From Parabacteroides chongii (GTDB lineage Bacteria > Bacteroidota > Bacteroidia > Bacteroidales > Tannerellaceae): DNA of 64,000 bases. Below, one piece after another: positions 1-9,970 of this stretch. The translations under genes and the position numbers were made by a program. A model generated the notes under the pieces. The model saw only the letters and a program-made list of their open reading frames with translations, had not been told where the DNA came from and searched no databases. The stretch covers positions 3,256,501 through 3,320,500 of the forward strand of contig NZ_CP120849.1 of NCBI RefSeq assembly GCF_029581355.1, in the 5' to 3' direction. Each line of letters starts with the position of its first letter. Positions within the stretch are counted from its first letter, which is position 1.

Positions 1-2
1 AC

Positions 3-2807
3 TTATTTTTGATATAAAGCCTTCACCAATGCCGGATCGAGCGAAGCAGGCGGATTGAAACGGTTGGATGCCATATATTGCAGGATACTCTGTCGGAGCT
101 GGCGTGCTGCCGGACGTTTATCCAGGTCTTTTTGAAGGTCTGCACTGCATACCATCAGTTTGCCGTTGCCTACTTTGCCTTCCAGCAAGATTCCCAGTTT
201 CCGGTTTGTGAACCAGTCGTCTATCAGCTGCACTACCGGACGATAGTCTGCCGGGAAGTCATCCAGTACCATTGCATTGCAGTTGCTTACCAGGTCCCAC
301 CATTGATAATCGCTGTATCCTTCGGTAGGGAAGGCTGCCAGTGCCGGATGTGCCGGGTCGCAGAGGATTCCCAATGTGTGGGGAGGTTGTTTGTTTGTCC
401 AGGCGGTATTCCAGAAGATGGAAGAGAAACCGACACGGATATCTCCGCCTTTTTCCGGCAGGATACTTCCAGGAGTTAACAGGAGCAGCACATTTTCGCC
501 TTTGTCGAGGCGTACCATTGTCTGGTTATCGAGTGTAGAGGTTATATAGGGCAGTTGCTCTACGGCTTCCTGTTTGGCAGGATATACCCAGATATTCCAT
601 TGGTTCTTGCTGTTTGTCTCTTTCACTTCGACGCTGACGATCAGTTGTGACGGTTCACCGATACCGGAGAGGGCATATTTGATTTCACCAGCCGGGATAC
701 AGTTGGTTAACGGAAGGTCTTTCGTGAAACTGCCTTGTGCCAGTTCATTGCCGACACGGTCGCTGATCTGCCAGTTGATATGGGCGGCCTGTAAAGGCTT
801 TTCTCCGAAATGGGCTATTTCGATCGGGACGTTCAATGTCTCATTGTTCAACCAGACCATTTTCGGAAAGCGGATAAGCGGAACTGTATTATTACAGAAT
901 GTGCTGTATTCTTTGCCTGTTACATATCCTTTTTCATCCCAGAAAGGATCGAGTACGCCAACAAGCGCTGTTCCCTGCCCCGGGAAATCATGCAGGTCGA
1001 GCAGCTGGAAACCGGCAAAGCCCGGAGTACGTAACGCAGCTTCTATATCGGCTTTGTAACAAAGCGTTTGTAACCGGCCGGAAGCATACAGGAATGCATC
1101 GGCGAGGTCGGCCATGTGATGATCTTTCAGTGTTTCGCGGAATATCTCGAAGTTTTTAGCTTTCAGGATTCCGGTGTATTTATCTATTTCTTTTAAGTTC
1201 GGATATACACACCACTGTCCGATCTCATGGCTGACTGTCGGCATATTTTCCCGGATGATATGAGCGAAGTTGTAGTCGGTACGGGGTGGTTGGGCATTGA
1301 TAATGCTGCGCAATCCTTCTCCCCATCCTTGTATACGCGGATCGGGGGCATTCCAGTAGTCTGCATTTTCTACGTAAGGCCATCCTCCAGCACTTGTGTA
1401 GGCACGGCGTAGATCTTTCGATTTCCAGTGGTCGATCAGTTCGGAAAGATATTTTACCTGGTTTGCTCCACCCGGTTCGTTCCCGTAGGCCATCAAGCAG
1501 AAAGAAGGATGGTTGCCGTATTCTTTCAGGATGCGGTCGCTTTCTTCGCGGAACCACTGGTCGGAGTAACCGCCGTCGCCTACGGTTGCCCAACCTGCAC
1601 ATTCGACCTGCAGATAGAATCCCATACTGTCGGCAACGGCGAAGGCTGCTTCGGGAGGACACCAGGAGTGGAAACGGACATGGTTCAGACCGTACGATTT
1701 ACACTGGTTATATATTTTTGTCCAGTAGGCGCGATCTGTAGCGGGATATCCGGTCAGTGGGAATATACAGCATTCCAGGGTTCCCCGGAGGAATACCGGG
1801 TGACCGTTTACTTCGAAACGTGTACCGTTTGCCTTGAACTCGCGGAGGCCGAAAGTACGGTATTGCTCCTCTTTCTTTCCGTCACTCTCTACGACAGCAC
1901 ATAGTGTGTAAAGATTCGGACTGTGTTCCGACCAGAGCAGGGCATCTTCTCCCATAGATAGAGTGATTTCCTGTGTCATCCCGGCTTCGGGGTTGATGGT
2001 GACTTTATGAGGTTTGCCAACCACACCGCCGTCTTTTTTCTCTACTTGAAGAAGGAGGGTGGCATCGTTCGTTGTAGTCGTGCCGTCCAACGATACGGCT
2101 ACTTTAATTGTCTTATCGGCGATGTTCGGATATATCTGTATGTCGTCTATATAAAGGGACGGTTTGGCTGTCAGGCTGATCATTCCGATCACACCGTTCC
2201 AGTTCGATTGTGTATGGTCGGAAACGCTGTGTGCATTTACGCCGACTTCAATATTGACCCGGTTGTCTACGCGAAGGGTGAGCGTATGTTTTCCGGGTGT
2301 CAACTCTTTGAACGTATGACGATAGGGAGTAGATAATGATTCGTGTTTTCCCATTTCGACACCGTCGAGGAAGAGTGTCGTTTCCCAATGCGTACGTTCC
2401 AGTTCAAGTTGTACCGGACTACCGTTCCATGAAGCAGGTATATCGATCTCTTTCTGATACCAGGCAACTCCTACATAATGTCTGTCCGGATTCAGCCAGA
2501 AAGGCACTTTGATATTTCCCGGCTGGCGGAATTTCTCATATAAAGGGGAGTCGTACCATGACTTGTCGACGATCTGTCCGGTCCAAGGCGTTTCAATCCC
2601 GACCTCATCACCGTATCCTTGTTCCTGAAGCGAGCCGGGCAGATGGATCGTGTCGGTTAATGACCGGGTATACCATTGTTCTGCCAGTCCCCGGTCGTTC
2701 CGGTCGAGGGCAAAGCGCCATTCACCTTGCAGTGATTGTTTATTATCTGCCTGACGGCAGGCTGTCAGAGCTAAAAAGGAAAGTAAGATCAACAAGTACT
2801 TTTTCAT
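3..2807 (-). CDS. Glycoside hydrolase family 2 lipoprotein
   Basis: This is a complete 934-residue GH2 enzyme (beta-galactosidase/glucuronidase superfamily) that would cut a terminal sugar from an oligosaccharide in the periplasm or at the cell surface. The N-terminus is a lipoprotein signal with lipobox LTAC (Cys17). A jelly-roll sugar-binding domain (about 25-210) and an Ig-like domain (about 220-325) precede a TIM barrel that opens with the GH2 hallmark FGLREFKANG. The acid/base is probably Glu444 (GNEPGG) and the nucleophile Glu528 (SHEIGQW). About 200 residues follow the barrel. It lies downstream of susD on the same strand, with a 260-base gap holding repeats and a hairpin, so it may have its own promoter. 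The GH2 assignment is firm; substrate and subfamily cannot be read from the sequence. Confidence 0.9.
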   Translation of the reverse strand: MKKYLLILLSFLALTACRQADNKQSLQGEWRFALDRNDRGLAEQWYTRSLTDTIHLPGSLQEQGYGDEVGIETPWTGQIVDKSWYDSPLYEKFRQPGNIKVPFWLNPDRHYVGVAWYQKEIDIPASWNGSPVQLELERTHWETTLFLDGVEMGKHESLSTPYRHTFKELTPGKHTLTLRVDNRVNIEVGVNAHSVSDHTQSNWNGVIGMISLTAKPSLYIDDIQIYPNIADKTIKVAVSLDGTTTTNDATLLLQVEKKDGGVVGKPHKVTINPEAGMTQEITLSMGEDALLWSEHSPNLYTLCAVVESDGKKEEQYRTFGLREFKANGTRFEVNGHPVFLRGTLECCIFPLTGYPATDRAYWTKIYNQCKSYGLNHVRFHSWCPPEAAFAVADSMGFYLQVECAGWATVGDGGYSDQWFREESDRILKEYGNHPSFCLMAYGNEPGGANQVKYLSELIDHWKSKDLRRAYTSAGGWPYVENADYWNAPDPRIQGWGEGLRSIINAQPPRTDYNFAHIIRENMPTVSHEIGQWCVYPNLKEIDKYTGILKAKNFEIFRETLKDHHMADLADAFLYASGRLQTLCYKADIEAALRTPGFAGFQLLDLHDFPGQGTALVGVLDPFWDEKGYVTGKEYSTFCNNTVPLIRFPKMVWLNNETLNVPIEIAHFGEKPLQAAHINWQISDRVGNELAQGSFTKDLPLTNCIPAGEIKYALSGIGEPSQLIVSVEVKETNSKNQWNIWVYPAKQEAVEQLPYITSTLDNQTMVRLDKGENVLLLLTPGSILPEKGGDIRVGFSSIFWNTAWTNKQPPHTLGILCDPAHPALAAFPTEGYSDYQWWDLVSNCNAMVLDDFPADYRPVVQLIDDWFTNRKLGILLEGKVGNGKLMVCSADLQKDLDKRPAARQLRQSILQYMASNRFNPPASLDPALVKALYQK

Positions 2808-2943
2808 GAGTATTGAATTATAAATGAGATATAATGTGCATATTCTGCAAATTAACAGGATTCTGTATGAAGATTAAATAGATAAAACCATCTAAAAGAT
2901 GGACAATGTTATGATTGGGACAAGAACTGACCGTCTTCTCTCG

Positions 2944-3012
2944 TCGACGGTGGTCATCGGTTACCATCGACGATACTCGTCAGTGGTCGTCGACGATGTC
3001 CGTCGATGATAG
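2944..3012. repeat. Three-unit 23-bp tandem repeat with TCGACG core
   Basis: TCGACG starts at 2944, 2967 and 2990, giving an exact 23-bp period, and related TCGATG occurs at 3003. The units diverge outside the core. The array lies between the susD terminator-like hairpin and the GH2 start. It resembles the 21-23-bp arrays at 18.5, 31.7 and 49.0-49.2 kb. Function unknown. Confidence 0.7.
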
Positions 3013-3015
3013 GGG

Positions 3016-3049
3016 GCAGACATCGTATCACCCTAAATACGATGTCTGC
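3016..3049 (-). terminator. Hairpin downstream of susD
   Basis: Perfect 13-bp inverted repeat: GCAGACATCGTAT at 3016-3028 and its complement at 3037-3049, with an 8-base loop. It starts 19 bases after the susD stop, which suggests termination or 3'-end protection. No clear U-run follows on the minus strand, so it may be a partial terminator that lowers GH2 expression relative to susCD. Confidence 0.55.
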
Positions 3050-3067
3050 TCTTTAAAATGATCCCTA

Positions 3068-5098
3068 TTACAGATTTTCGGCTCCGAGGTTTGGTGTGGT
3101 TGGCCATCCCGGGTTCTGATAGATCGGGGAGGTAGCCACATCACTACCGTCTGCAGAGGTATTCAGGAAATTCTGTATGGCGATCGGTGAAAGGTAATGA
3201 GCCATTGCCCATTTGAAACCTCCCTGTTGCATGATCAGTGAGTTACCTGCCACTTCCTGCGGACGCAGATACTGGCTCAGTTCCGGTGCGGAGACGTTCG
3301 ATCTGGAATCGTTTGCACCATAGATCAGGATACTGTTTCCCTCGCTGTCTTTATACCAGTCTTTCATCGGTCCCCAAAGCTTGAAACCTTCGATATGATA
3401 AGGATTGGAGATCAGTTGATCCATAGCACGCCAGCGTTTCAGGTCCATGTGGCGGAAACCTTCGGCCATCAGTTCGCAGTTGCGCTCGCGGCGGATGTTG
3501 TAAAGCGTCGGACTGATCAGCTGACCGGCAGAATAGGCTCCCCAGTTATATTTACCCTCTTCACTCATATTGGTAGTTGCGATACTTTTGTTGTAATCCG
3601 TATCGAGATGGGCACGAGTACGGATGGCACGCCAGTAGGAAGCGGCAGTTCCGTCGATCGCCCCGGTTCTTTCGTAAGAGGCTTCGATATAGTTCAGGTA
3701 AGCCTCGGCTGCGCGGAAGGTGATGCTTCCGGTATACGAACCGAAGTTCGCACAATGCTTGGCATCGAAGTTGCCGCCTTTACGGATGGCATACCCTGTG
3801 GAATAATACACGTCGGCATTACCGATAGTGATGTCGGGAACCGGTTCAACCGGGGTGGCATGTGTTCCGTCGGAAGAAGGATAGAGCACGTTGGTCTGTC
3901 CCGGTTCTTTAAGGAAGAGCCATAGGCGACCGTCGCGTTCTTTACGTACATCGGAGACATAATCGTCACCGGCGTAACCCGAACCGGTAGCATAGATCGG
4001 CAATCCGTTAGCCATCAGGAAGGTATTGACCATGCCGCGTGTGATACCCTGGCCTGCATTCCCTTTTTGTGCAAATTGGACGACACCGTGTGTCAACCCT
4101 AATCCTTTATCATACTGGCGCCACATGAGAACCTCGTCATAACTTGCCATATTTTCATCAGCATACATATTATAATATGGGTTCGGGGTATCTTCCGTGC
4201 TTTGTTGTAAAATACCATTGTTCTCTGTCAATGAAACAGCATCGGCTACGACTTTCGCCGCATCCATCGCCTGGCCGAGGAAATAGTCGATCTCATTGTC
4301 GATACTTCCTGAAGGATACTGGAAGTTGGCATTATAATCTTTACTTTTTCCGGGCCATCCGCTACCGTCGGGCACGAATGGGGTATTGCGGAAATACTTC
4401 AGCCAGGTACCCTCGAACAATGCAACTCTCGATTTGAACAGATAGGCGCAGTTACGGGAGAGGCGGTTCTTTTTGCCGTCGGGCGAAGCGTCTTTCAGCA
4501 TAACGATCGCCGAATCGAGGTCAGCCAAGATGAAACGTGCCACCTCGTTCCGTGGTGCCCGTTTACTGGCTTCGGTCAACGCTTCCTGTTCGTCGATGAC
4601 CGGACGGTGAAGGATCGGGAAATCACCGAAAGCTTGTAGCTTATTGAAATATTCATAGGCACGGAGGAAATAGACTTCACCGATATAATGTTTCACATTC
4701 TCTTCGTTTCCGCTGATCTCTCCGGCTTTCCATTTATCCACAACCCTGCCGAGGAAATAATTACATTTGTATATCTTGGTGAACTCCCAGTCGCCGCCGG
4801 TCTGTGCCGTTTTTAACTCGCCGGGAACATAGTCTTTATAATCACCTTTGGCGATCATATTATCTGTCCCGACATCCCATCCGAATGTGCCGTACCAATT
4901 GATGTCTGTGTTGTGTGAAGGCAGGATATCCGGATACACATTATTTATATAGGAAGCCAACTGGCTTTCTTCCGTCAGGTAATATTCGGGTGTGATTTGT
5001 GAGAGCGGCTCTCTGTCCAGATAATCGTTACACGAGAATAAGAGTCCGGCCAGGATAATGCCTGCTGTCTGTTTGCATATATTATTTATACGGTTCAT
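3068..5098 (-). CDS. SusD/RagB-family nutrient-binding outer membrane lipoprotein
   Basis: A 676-residue SusD-like protein, the surface glycan-binding lid that works with the SusC channel next door. The N-terminus has a lipoprotein signal with lipobox LFSC (Cys23) followed by the typical NDYLDREPLSQIT start of mature SusD homologues. The N-terminal TPR-like helices and the C-terminal RagB/SusD region, including LYNIRRERNCELMAEGFR and HMDLKRWRAMD, are clear. It starts 12 bases after the susC stop, so the two genes are cotranscribed. At 676 residues it is somewhat longer than many SusD proteins. The ligand cannot be inferred from sequence alone. Confidence 0.95.
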   Translation of the reverse strand: MNRINNICKQTAGIILAGLLFSCNDYLDREPLSQITPEYYLTEESQLASYINNVYPDILPSHNTDINWYGTFGWDVGTDNMIAKGDYKDYVPGELKTAQTGGDWEFTKIYKCNYFLGRVVDKWKAGEISGNEENVKHYIGEVYFLRAYEYFNKLQAFGDFPILHRPVIDEQEALTEASKRAPRNEVARFILADLDSAIVMLKDASPDGKKNRLSRNCAYLFKSRVALFEGTWLKYFRNTPFVPDGSGWPGKSKDYNANFQYPSGSIDNEIDYFLGQAMDAAKVVADAVSLTENNGILQQSTEDTPNPYYNMYADENMASYDEVLMWRQYDKGLGLTHGVVQFAQKGNAGQGITRGMVNTFLMANGLPIYATGSGYAGDDYVSDVRKERDGRLWLFLKEPGQTNVLYPSSDGTHATPVEPVPDITIGNADVYYSTGYAIRKGGNFDAKHCANFGSYTGSITFRAAEAYLNYIEASYERTGAIDGTAASYWRAIRTRAHLDTDYNKSIATTNMSEEGKYNWGAYSAGQLISPTLYNIRRERNCELMAEGFRHMDLKRWRAMDQLISNPYHIEGFKLWGPMKDWYKDSEGNSILIYGANDSRSNVSAPELSQYLRPQEVAGNSLIMQQGGFKWAMAHYLSPIAIQNFLNTSADGSDVATSPIYQNPGWPTTPNLGAENL

Positions 5099-5110
5099 AA
5101 TGATTCTGTT

Positions 5111-8100
5111 TTATAAGGTTACACTTAAACCAAACGATAAAGTCTTGGACAAAGGATATCCGCTACCACCGTAACCGGCATCGATCGTTTCCGGGTCGAG
5201 GGTTTTGAATAAACCGGTTCCTGTCCAAAGGTTTTCGCCGGAGACGAATACTCTCAGTTTGGATACATAGAATTTGTTGGTGAGAGACGAAGGCAATGTA
5301 TAGCCTAACTGTACGTTCTTCAGACGGATATAAGCTGCGTTTTGCAGGTAACGGGTCTGTATGTTATGGTTCATGTTCGTACGGAAACTGGGACGCGGGA
5401 AATAAGCATCCAGGTTGACGCCGGCTTCACCAGCTTGTACCATAACTGAATTCTCGTCACGGAAATAGTCCAGGTGAGGTTCGTAACAGGTCGACCACCA
5501 TATGCCGCCGTGGCTTCCCCAGAACGTTGCGCTGTTCTGGTAGTAATCGCGTTTCATCACACCTTGGAAGAAGGCACGGAAATCGATACCTTTCCAATCA
5601 GCTGTCAGGTCGATACCGAAATGGTAGCGCGGTGTCGAGTTTCCAATGATGGAAAGGTCTCCGTGGTCGCTGATCGTATTGGCACCGGCATCTACTTTAC
5701 CGTCGCCGTTCGTATCGGCGTACATGATATCACCGGCGGCCCAGAGCGAACCCAGCGCACTTTGTCCGCCGTTAGGCAGGCTGGCTAGATGCTGGTCCAT
5801 TTCGGCCTGTGTCTTGGCGATACCGACTGTGGTATAACCCCATATTTCTCCGACTTTCATTCCTTTCCGGTATGTATCGCTTGCAATGACACCGGTTTTG
5901 TTCGGATAGCGGGTGATCTCAGTCTGTGAGTCGGACAGCATAAGCCGTACACCGTAACCCAGTCCATTTTGCAGGCGGTCGTTCCAGCCGACAGAAAGTT
6001 CCCAGCCATAGGTTTTCAAGTCGGTGTTATTGGTGCGCGGTACGTTTGTTCCTAACGTGATCGGAAGTTCCGGAGCCGGGCCGATCATATCGAGTGTGTT
6101 TCTGACGAAGTAGTCGAACGATCCGGTCAGCCGGTTGTTCAATGCACCGAAGTCGAGACCTATATTCCATGTTTTTACCCTTTCCCACGTCAGGGAGGAG
6201 GCGATCAGTTCCGGTGTGATGGCGATATTGGGTCTCATTCCATTGATCAGCCACGTTCCGTTCGAGGCCTGGAATTGCATCTGTGCATATGTCGGGTACA
6301 GGCTTGTCGTATTTTGGTTCCCTAATTCTCCGTAAGAACCTCTGAGTTTGAATGTGCCTACGTGATCGGCGATCGGTTCCCAGAAATTTTCACGTGCCAG
6401 GTTCCACCCCAGTGAGAAGGAGGGGAACAGGTTCCAGCGTTCCGATGAACGGAAGCGTGATGTTCCGTCATAACGCAGGTTGACTTCTGCCAGGTATTTA
6501 CCCTCATAATCATAGTTGATACGCCCGAAGAAACCGGTAGTAGCCCAATGATCGGAAGAGCCTTTTACAGTCGGTGTGATCGGGTTGCCATTGATATCGA
6601 CACCGGAAGTAATATCTGTTTCCGGCAGTCCCGGCACAATGATACCGTTACGTTGCAGGTAGGTATATTTTTTCTTCGATAACTCAGACTGGAAACCGAA
6701 CATGCCTTTGAAGTTATGACCAGATTCCAGTTGCTTGCTGTATTCCGTATAGGCATTGAAGTTTAAATAATTTTCTTTCGACATGTCTTCGGATACATAG
6801 CTGGTTGAATTATAAACATACGGGTCGCCGGCAACATTGTGGTTATAGGTGATCTGGCGGTCTGTATGCTGTGTCGAGTTGTAGATACGATAGTTTACGT
6901 CGACGAATGTTTTCCAGTCTTTGATCGGTTCCAGTACTAACTGTGCCTGCTGATACAGATAGTCGGCCTGTTTCTTGATCCTGCCACCCTCCACTAAGTC
7001 TAGTGCTGGAGTGGGAGCACTATAAAGGTAACCGTTCGGATCGTAAGCCGGCATATAAGGCCATGCCTGGCGGGTTAACCCTTCGTATACACCGTCCAGA
7101 GTTGTCGGTTTGGAAATATCTTCACGAATGAAACGGCTGCTGTAGTTCATTTGTGCCCAGTCTGTCATCTTGACATTGATCTTTCCGGTAGCAGTATAAC
7201 GACCGAATTTATCATCGGATATTTTTAATAGACCGTTTTGGTCTAAATAGTTTATAGACAAGTAATAAGTAACCTTGTCATTCCCTCCGTTCAAACTGAA
7301 ATTGTGTTCCTGCGAGAAAGCCCAATGCCCAAAGATGGTGTTATACCAATCATGGTTGGCACTACCGGAGCCATAAGGATCCATCCAATAACCAGGATTG
7401 TCAGGGTTCTCAATCATGGTAGGTGTAGATGGATGTCCATCTCGGTTATCTTTGATTCGTTGTAACCATGTAGCATCGAAAAAAGGTGTTTGTCCGGCAT
7501 TCGCTCTCGCTTCGTTGAAGTATAAAGCGAATTTATAGGAGTCCACCTGGTCTTGCAACAGAACGGGGTCGTTCCAGCGGAAACTGTTGTTATAGTTGAT
7601 GACGGGTTTGCCGCTGACACCGGTTTTCGTGGTGATCAGTATCACGCCGAAAGGTGCACGCGAACCATAGATGGAGGAAGCTGCCGCATCTTTCAATACG
7701 GAGATATTTTCTATGTCCTGCGGGTTCAGTGCATTGATATCTCCTTCCATCCCGTCGATCAGGATCAGCGGACTGCCGCTTGAACCTTGTCCGATCGTGG
7801 CGATACCACGGATGTTTATATCGGCTGTCTGGCTCAGGTCACCGGAACGTTGTGTGATCTGCAAACCCGGGACCAAACCCTGTAAGGCTTGTGTGGCGGT
7901 GGTTACCGGACGTGCTTCCAGGTCTTTTGCATTGGCGATCCCGACGGAACCTGTCAGGTTTACTTTCTTCTGTGTACCGAAACCTACTACCACGACTTCA
8001 TCCAGGCTTTGTGTATCTTCTGAAAGTGTGATGGTAAGTGCTTTACCGGCTTCGGCTCTGATTTCCTTGGATAGATATCCGATATATGATATCAACAGGA

Positions 8101-8626
8101 GGGAGTTCTCAGGAACGTCCAGGCTGAAGTGCCCGTCCATATCCGTAATAGTACCGATCGTAGTTCCTTTGACGGAAACGTTGGCACCGATAACGGGAAT
8201 GCCGGCTTCATCTCTGACCGTTCCCTGTACCCGTTTACTTTGCTGGGTGGTAAACGGAGTTCCTTTTTTAGACAAAATGATCTGACGGTCTACAATGCTG
8301 TATTGTACATCCGTGTTTTTGAATAATTGGTTCAGAACTTTGCCTATCTCCTGATTTTTAACCTGTATGTTCACCGATTTACTGATGTCGAGCGTATTGT
8401 CGGTAAACAGGAAGGTAAATTCAGTCTCTTTTTCGATTTGTTCCAATACCTGTTCGATCGTCGCATGTGAAAAAGCGAGCGATAACGATACAGATTGTGA
8501 ATAGGATTCTTCTGCTCTTATCTGCAGGATCGCGATTAACAATAAAAATATACCTATTCTCATTTTTCGACAAGTTTTAAAGAAATATAGGGATCCTATA
8601 TCCCCGAATAATTTCTGGATTTTCAT
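5111..8626 (-). CDS. SusC/RagA-family TonB-dependent receptor with STN domain
   Basis: A 1171-residue TonB-dependent outer membrane transporter that imports ligand delivered by its SusD partner. After a signal peptide there is a secretin/TonB N-terminal (STN) domain, about residues 45-115, then a carboxypeptidase-regulatory-like beta-sandwich (from VQGTVRDEAG), the plug (LDEVVVVGFGTQKKVNLTGS) and the C-terminal beta-barrel ending in LSFGLSVTL. In this family an STN domain marks receptors that signal through FecR anti-sigma factors; a fecR/ECF pair lies directly upstream, which fits. It is first in the susC-susD transcript. The 5' leader contains two small hairpins. Confidence 0.96.
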   Translation of the reverse strand: MKIQKLFGDIGSLYFFKTCRKMRIGIFLLLIAILQIRAEESYSQSVSLSLAFSHATIEQVLEQIEKETEFTFLFTDNTLDISKSVNIQVKNQEIGKVLNQLFKNTDVQYSIVDRQIILSKKGTPFTTQQSKRVQGTVRDEAGIPVIGANVSVKGTTIGTITDMDGHFSLDVPENSLLLISYIGYLSKEIRAEAGKALTITLSEDTQSLDEVVVVGFGTQKKVNLTGSVGIANAKDLEARPVTTATQALQGLVPGLQITQRSGDLSQTADINIRGIATIGQGSSGSPLILIDGMEGDINALNPQDIENISVLKDAAASSIYGSRAPFGVILITTKTGVSGKPVINYNNSFRWNDPVLLQDQVDSYKFALYFNEARANAGQTPFFDATWLQRIKDNRDGHPSTPTMIENPDNPGYWMDPYGSGSANHDWYNTIFGHWAFSQEHNFSLNGGNDKVTYYLSINYLDQNGLLKISDDKFGRYTATGKINVKMTDWAQMNYSSRFIREDISKPTTLDGVYEGLTRQAWPYMPAYDPNGYLYSAPTPALDLVEGGRIKKQADYLYQQAQLVLEPIKDWKTFVDVNYRIYNSTQHTDRQITYNHNVAGDPYVYNSTSYVSEDMSKENYLNFNAYTEYSKQLESGHNFKGMFGFQSELSKKKYTYLQRNGIIVPGLPETDITSGVDINGNPITPTVKGSSDHWATTGFFGRINYDYEGKYLAEVNLRYDGTSRFRSSERWNLFPSFSLGWNLARENFWEPIADHVGTFKLRGSYGELGNQNTTSLYPTYAQMQFQASNGTWLINGMRPNIAITPELIASSLTWERVKTWNIGLDFGALNNRLTGSFDYFVRNTLDMIGPAPELPITLGTNVPRTNNTDLKTYGWELSVGWNDRLQNGLGYGVRLMLSDSQTEITRYPNKTGVIASDTYRKGMKVGEIWGYTTVGIAKTQAEMDQHLASLPNGGQSALGSLWAAGDIMYADTNGDGKVDAGANTISDHGDLSIIGNSTPRYHFGIDLTADWKGIDFRAFFQGVMKRDYYQNSATFWGSHGGIWWSTCYEPHLDYFRDENSVMVQAGEAGVNLDAYFPRPSFRTNMNHNIQTRYLQNAAYIRLKNVQLGYTLPSSLTNKFYVSKLRVFVSGENLWTGTGLFKTLDPETIDAGYGGSGYPLSKTLSFGLSVTL

Positions 8627-8657
8627 AACTTTGTTGTTGATTTAGTGATTAATTATG

Positions 8658-8722
8658 TCTTTGGATCTTGTGCCAAAGATGTGATTTTCGCGAACAAGAG
8701 TGAGGTGCAACTCGCTCTTGTT
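8658..8722 (-). other. Two inverted repeats in the fecR-susC gap
   Basis: A 7-bp stem (TCTTTGG at 8658-8664, CCAAAGA at 8673-8679) and a 12-bp stem with one mismatch (8693-8704 with 8711-8722, 6-base loop) lie between the fecR stop and the susC start. On the minus strand no U-run follows the larger stem, but on the plus strand TTTTTCTT does. They could limit read-through from fecR or structure the susC leader. No promoter matching the housekeeping consensus was obvious here, as expected if the ECF factor drives susC. Confidence 0.45.
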
Positions 8723-8792
8723 TTTCTTATGTCTGTATTTTCAATCTCTCTCCATAGGCTTCAATCATTTAAGTTTAACAATTCATACTGTT

Positions 8793-9845
8793 TTATTTTA
8801 ACCAAACGTCGATTCGCTGTTTAGCAAATGTGGCATCGCTGTTTTGTTTCATCGCATTTACTTTCCACCTGATCGGTGTGGCTTGTTCCAAATAACTGAA
8901 TATCTGATAGATCGTTTCGTCGGTAAATGTGGCCCAACAATTATATTCCTTATCCTTTTTCTGATTGTGGAGCACTATCTCTACATTGAAACGATGGCCG
9001 AGTACCCGGAATACGTCGTCGAGTGAGGCATTCCTGAAAACAATTTTGCCGTCTTTCCAGGCCGTGTTCTCATAGATGTTGACTTTCCGGATCTCATATT
9101 TATTCGTTCGTTTGTTGTAAGACAATCTCTCTCCCGGTTTCAGTCCGGCAATGAACTTATCGTAAGAGTGAATATCCACCAGTCCTTCTACCAGGATTGC
9201 TTCGACTTCTTCACGTTCATCGTATGTGTTTACATTGAATTGCGTACCGTGTGCCATCACTTTCAGACCGGATTTGGTAGTGACGAAGAAAGGGTGTTCC
9301 TTATCCGATTGCACTTCGAAATAACCTTCTCCTGTCAATTCTACTTCCCTGGTGTTTCCGGTGAAAACGGTCGGGTAACGTAATGTACTTCCTGCGTTCA
9401 GGCAGACTTTCGAGTGATCCGGCAGTTCCAGCCGTGTGACCATACCCGGGGCGGAAAGAACCTCCATGAATTGTACGGAGCTTTCGATCGCCGGTACTTG
9501 CTGTTCAAAGTACAGATATCCGAAAGTCAGTGTAGAGAGTAGGAGAGGTATACTAATAATCGCAGCGACACGCGATAAATAATTTACCAGGGTCTTTCTT
9601 CTGTTTCTCTTTTCCAGCTCTCTGTTCACTTCGGCAAATGCCTCCTGCGAATTGAATGAATTATGCTCATTTATCTTCGTTTTCAATTCCAAAGCCTGAC
9701 GGAGAATGTCTGATTCCTTTTGATAGTCATTCGATTCTTTCAGCCAGGATTCTACTTGCCGGGTTTCTTCCGGGGTGGTTTGCTTCTGCGTATATTTTAT
9801 TAATAATGTCTCCTTTTCCAAATCAAAAAAATCTTTTTTTTTCAT
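8793..9845 (-). CDS. FecR-family anti-sigma factor
   Basis: A 350-residue inner membrane anti-sigma factor that should hold the divergent ECF sigma factor until the SusC receptor binds ligand. Residues 1-80 form the cytoplasmic sigma-binding region, one transmembrane helix lies near 90-112, the periplasmic FecR domain follows (motifs ELTGEGYFEV, VMAHGTQFNV, VEGLVDI), and the C-terminal domain is DUF4974-like (ASLDDVFRVLGHRFNVEI), which contacts STN domains. Spacing to susC (166 bases) suggests separate promoters. Family assignment is firm; the partnership with the adjacent sigma and SusC is inferred from position. Confidence 0.93.
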   Translation of the reverse strand: MKKKDFFDLEKETLLIKYTQKQTTPEETRQVESWLKESNDYQKESDILRQALELKTKINEHNSFNSQEAFAEVNRELEKRNRRKTLVNYLSRVAAIISIPLLLSTLTFGYLYFEQQVPAIESSVQFMEVLSAPGMVTRLELPDHSKVCLNAGSTLRYPTVFTGNTREVELTGEGYFEVQSDKEHPFFVTTKSGLKVMAHGTQFNVNTYDEREEVEAILVEGLVDIHSYDKFIAGLKPGERLSYNKRTNKYEIRKVNIYENTAWKDGKIVFRNASLDDVFRVLGHRFNVEIVLHNQKKDKEYNCWATFTDETIYQIFSYLEQATPIRWKVNAMKQNSDATFAKQRIDVWLK

Positions 9846-9955
9846 TGTCGATAATGTTATCTTTGATAGATGAAAAATATGCTTCTTTATATATAGGATA
9901 ACTGACCGTAAAAAGACCGCCAGTTATTTCATGATTTTTTTCAGAAAATTTTCAA

Positions 9956-9963
9956 TACATTTG
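9956..9963 (+). promoter_or_regulatory. -7 element of the ECF sigma gene
   Basis: TACATTTG matches the Bacteroidetes -7 consensus TAnnTTTG. It ends only 7 bases before the ATG at 9971, so a transcript from it would have almost no leader. No convincing -33 TTTG is seen. Confidence 0.4.
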
Positions 9964-9970
9964 TATCTGT

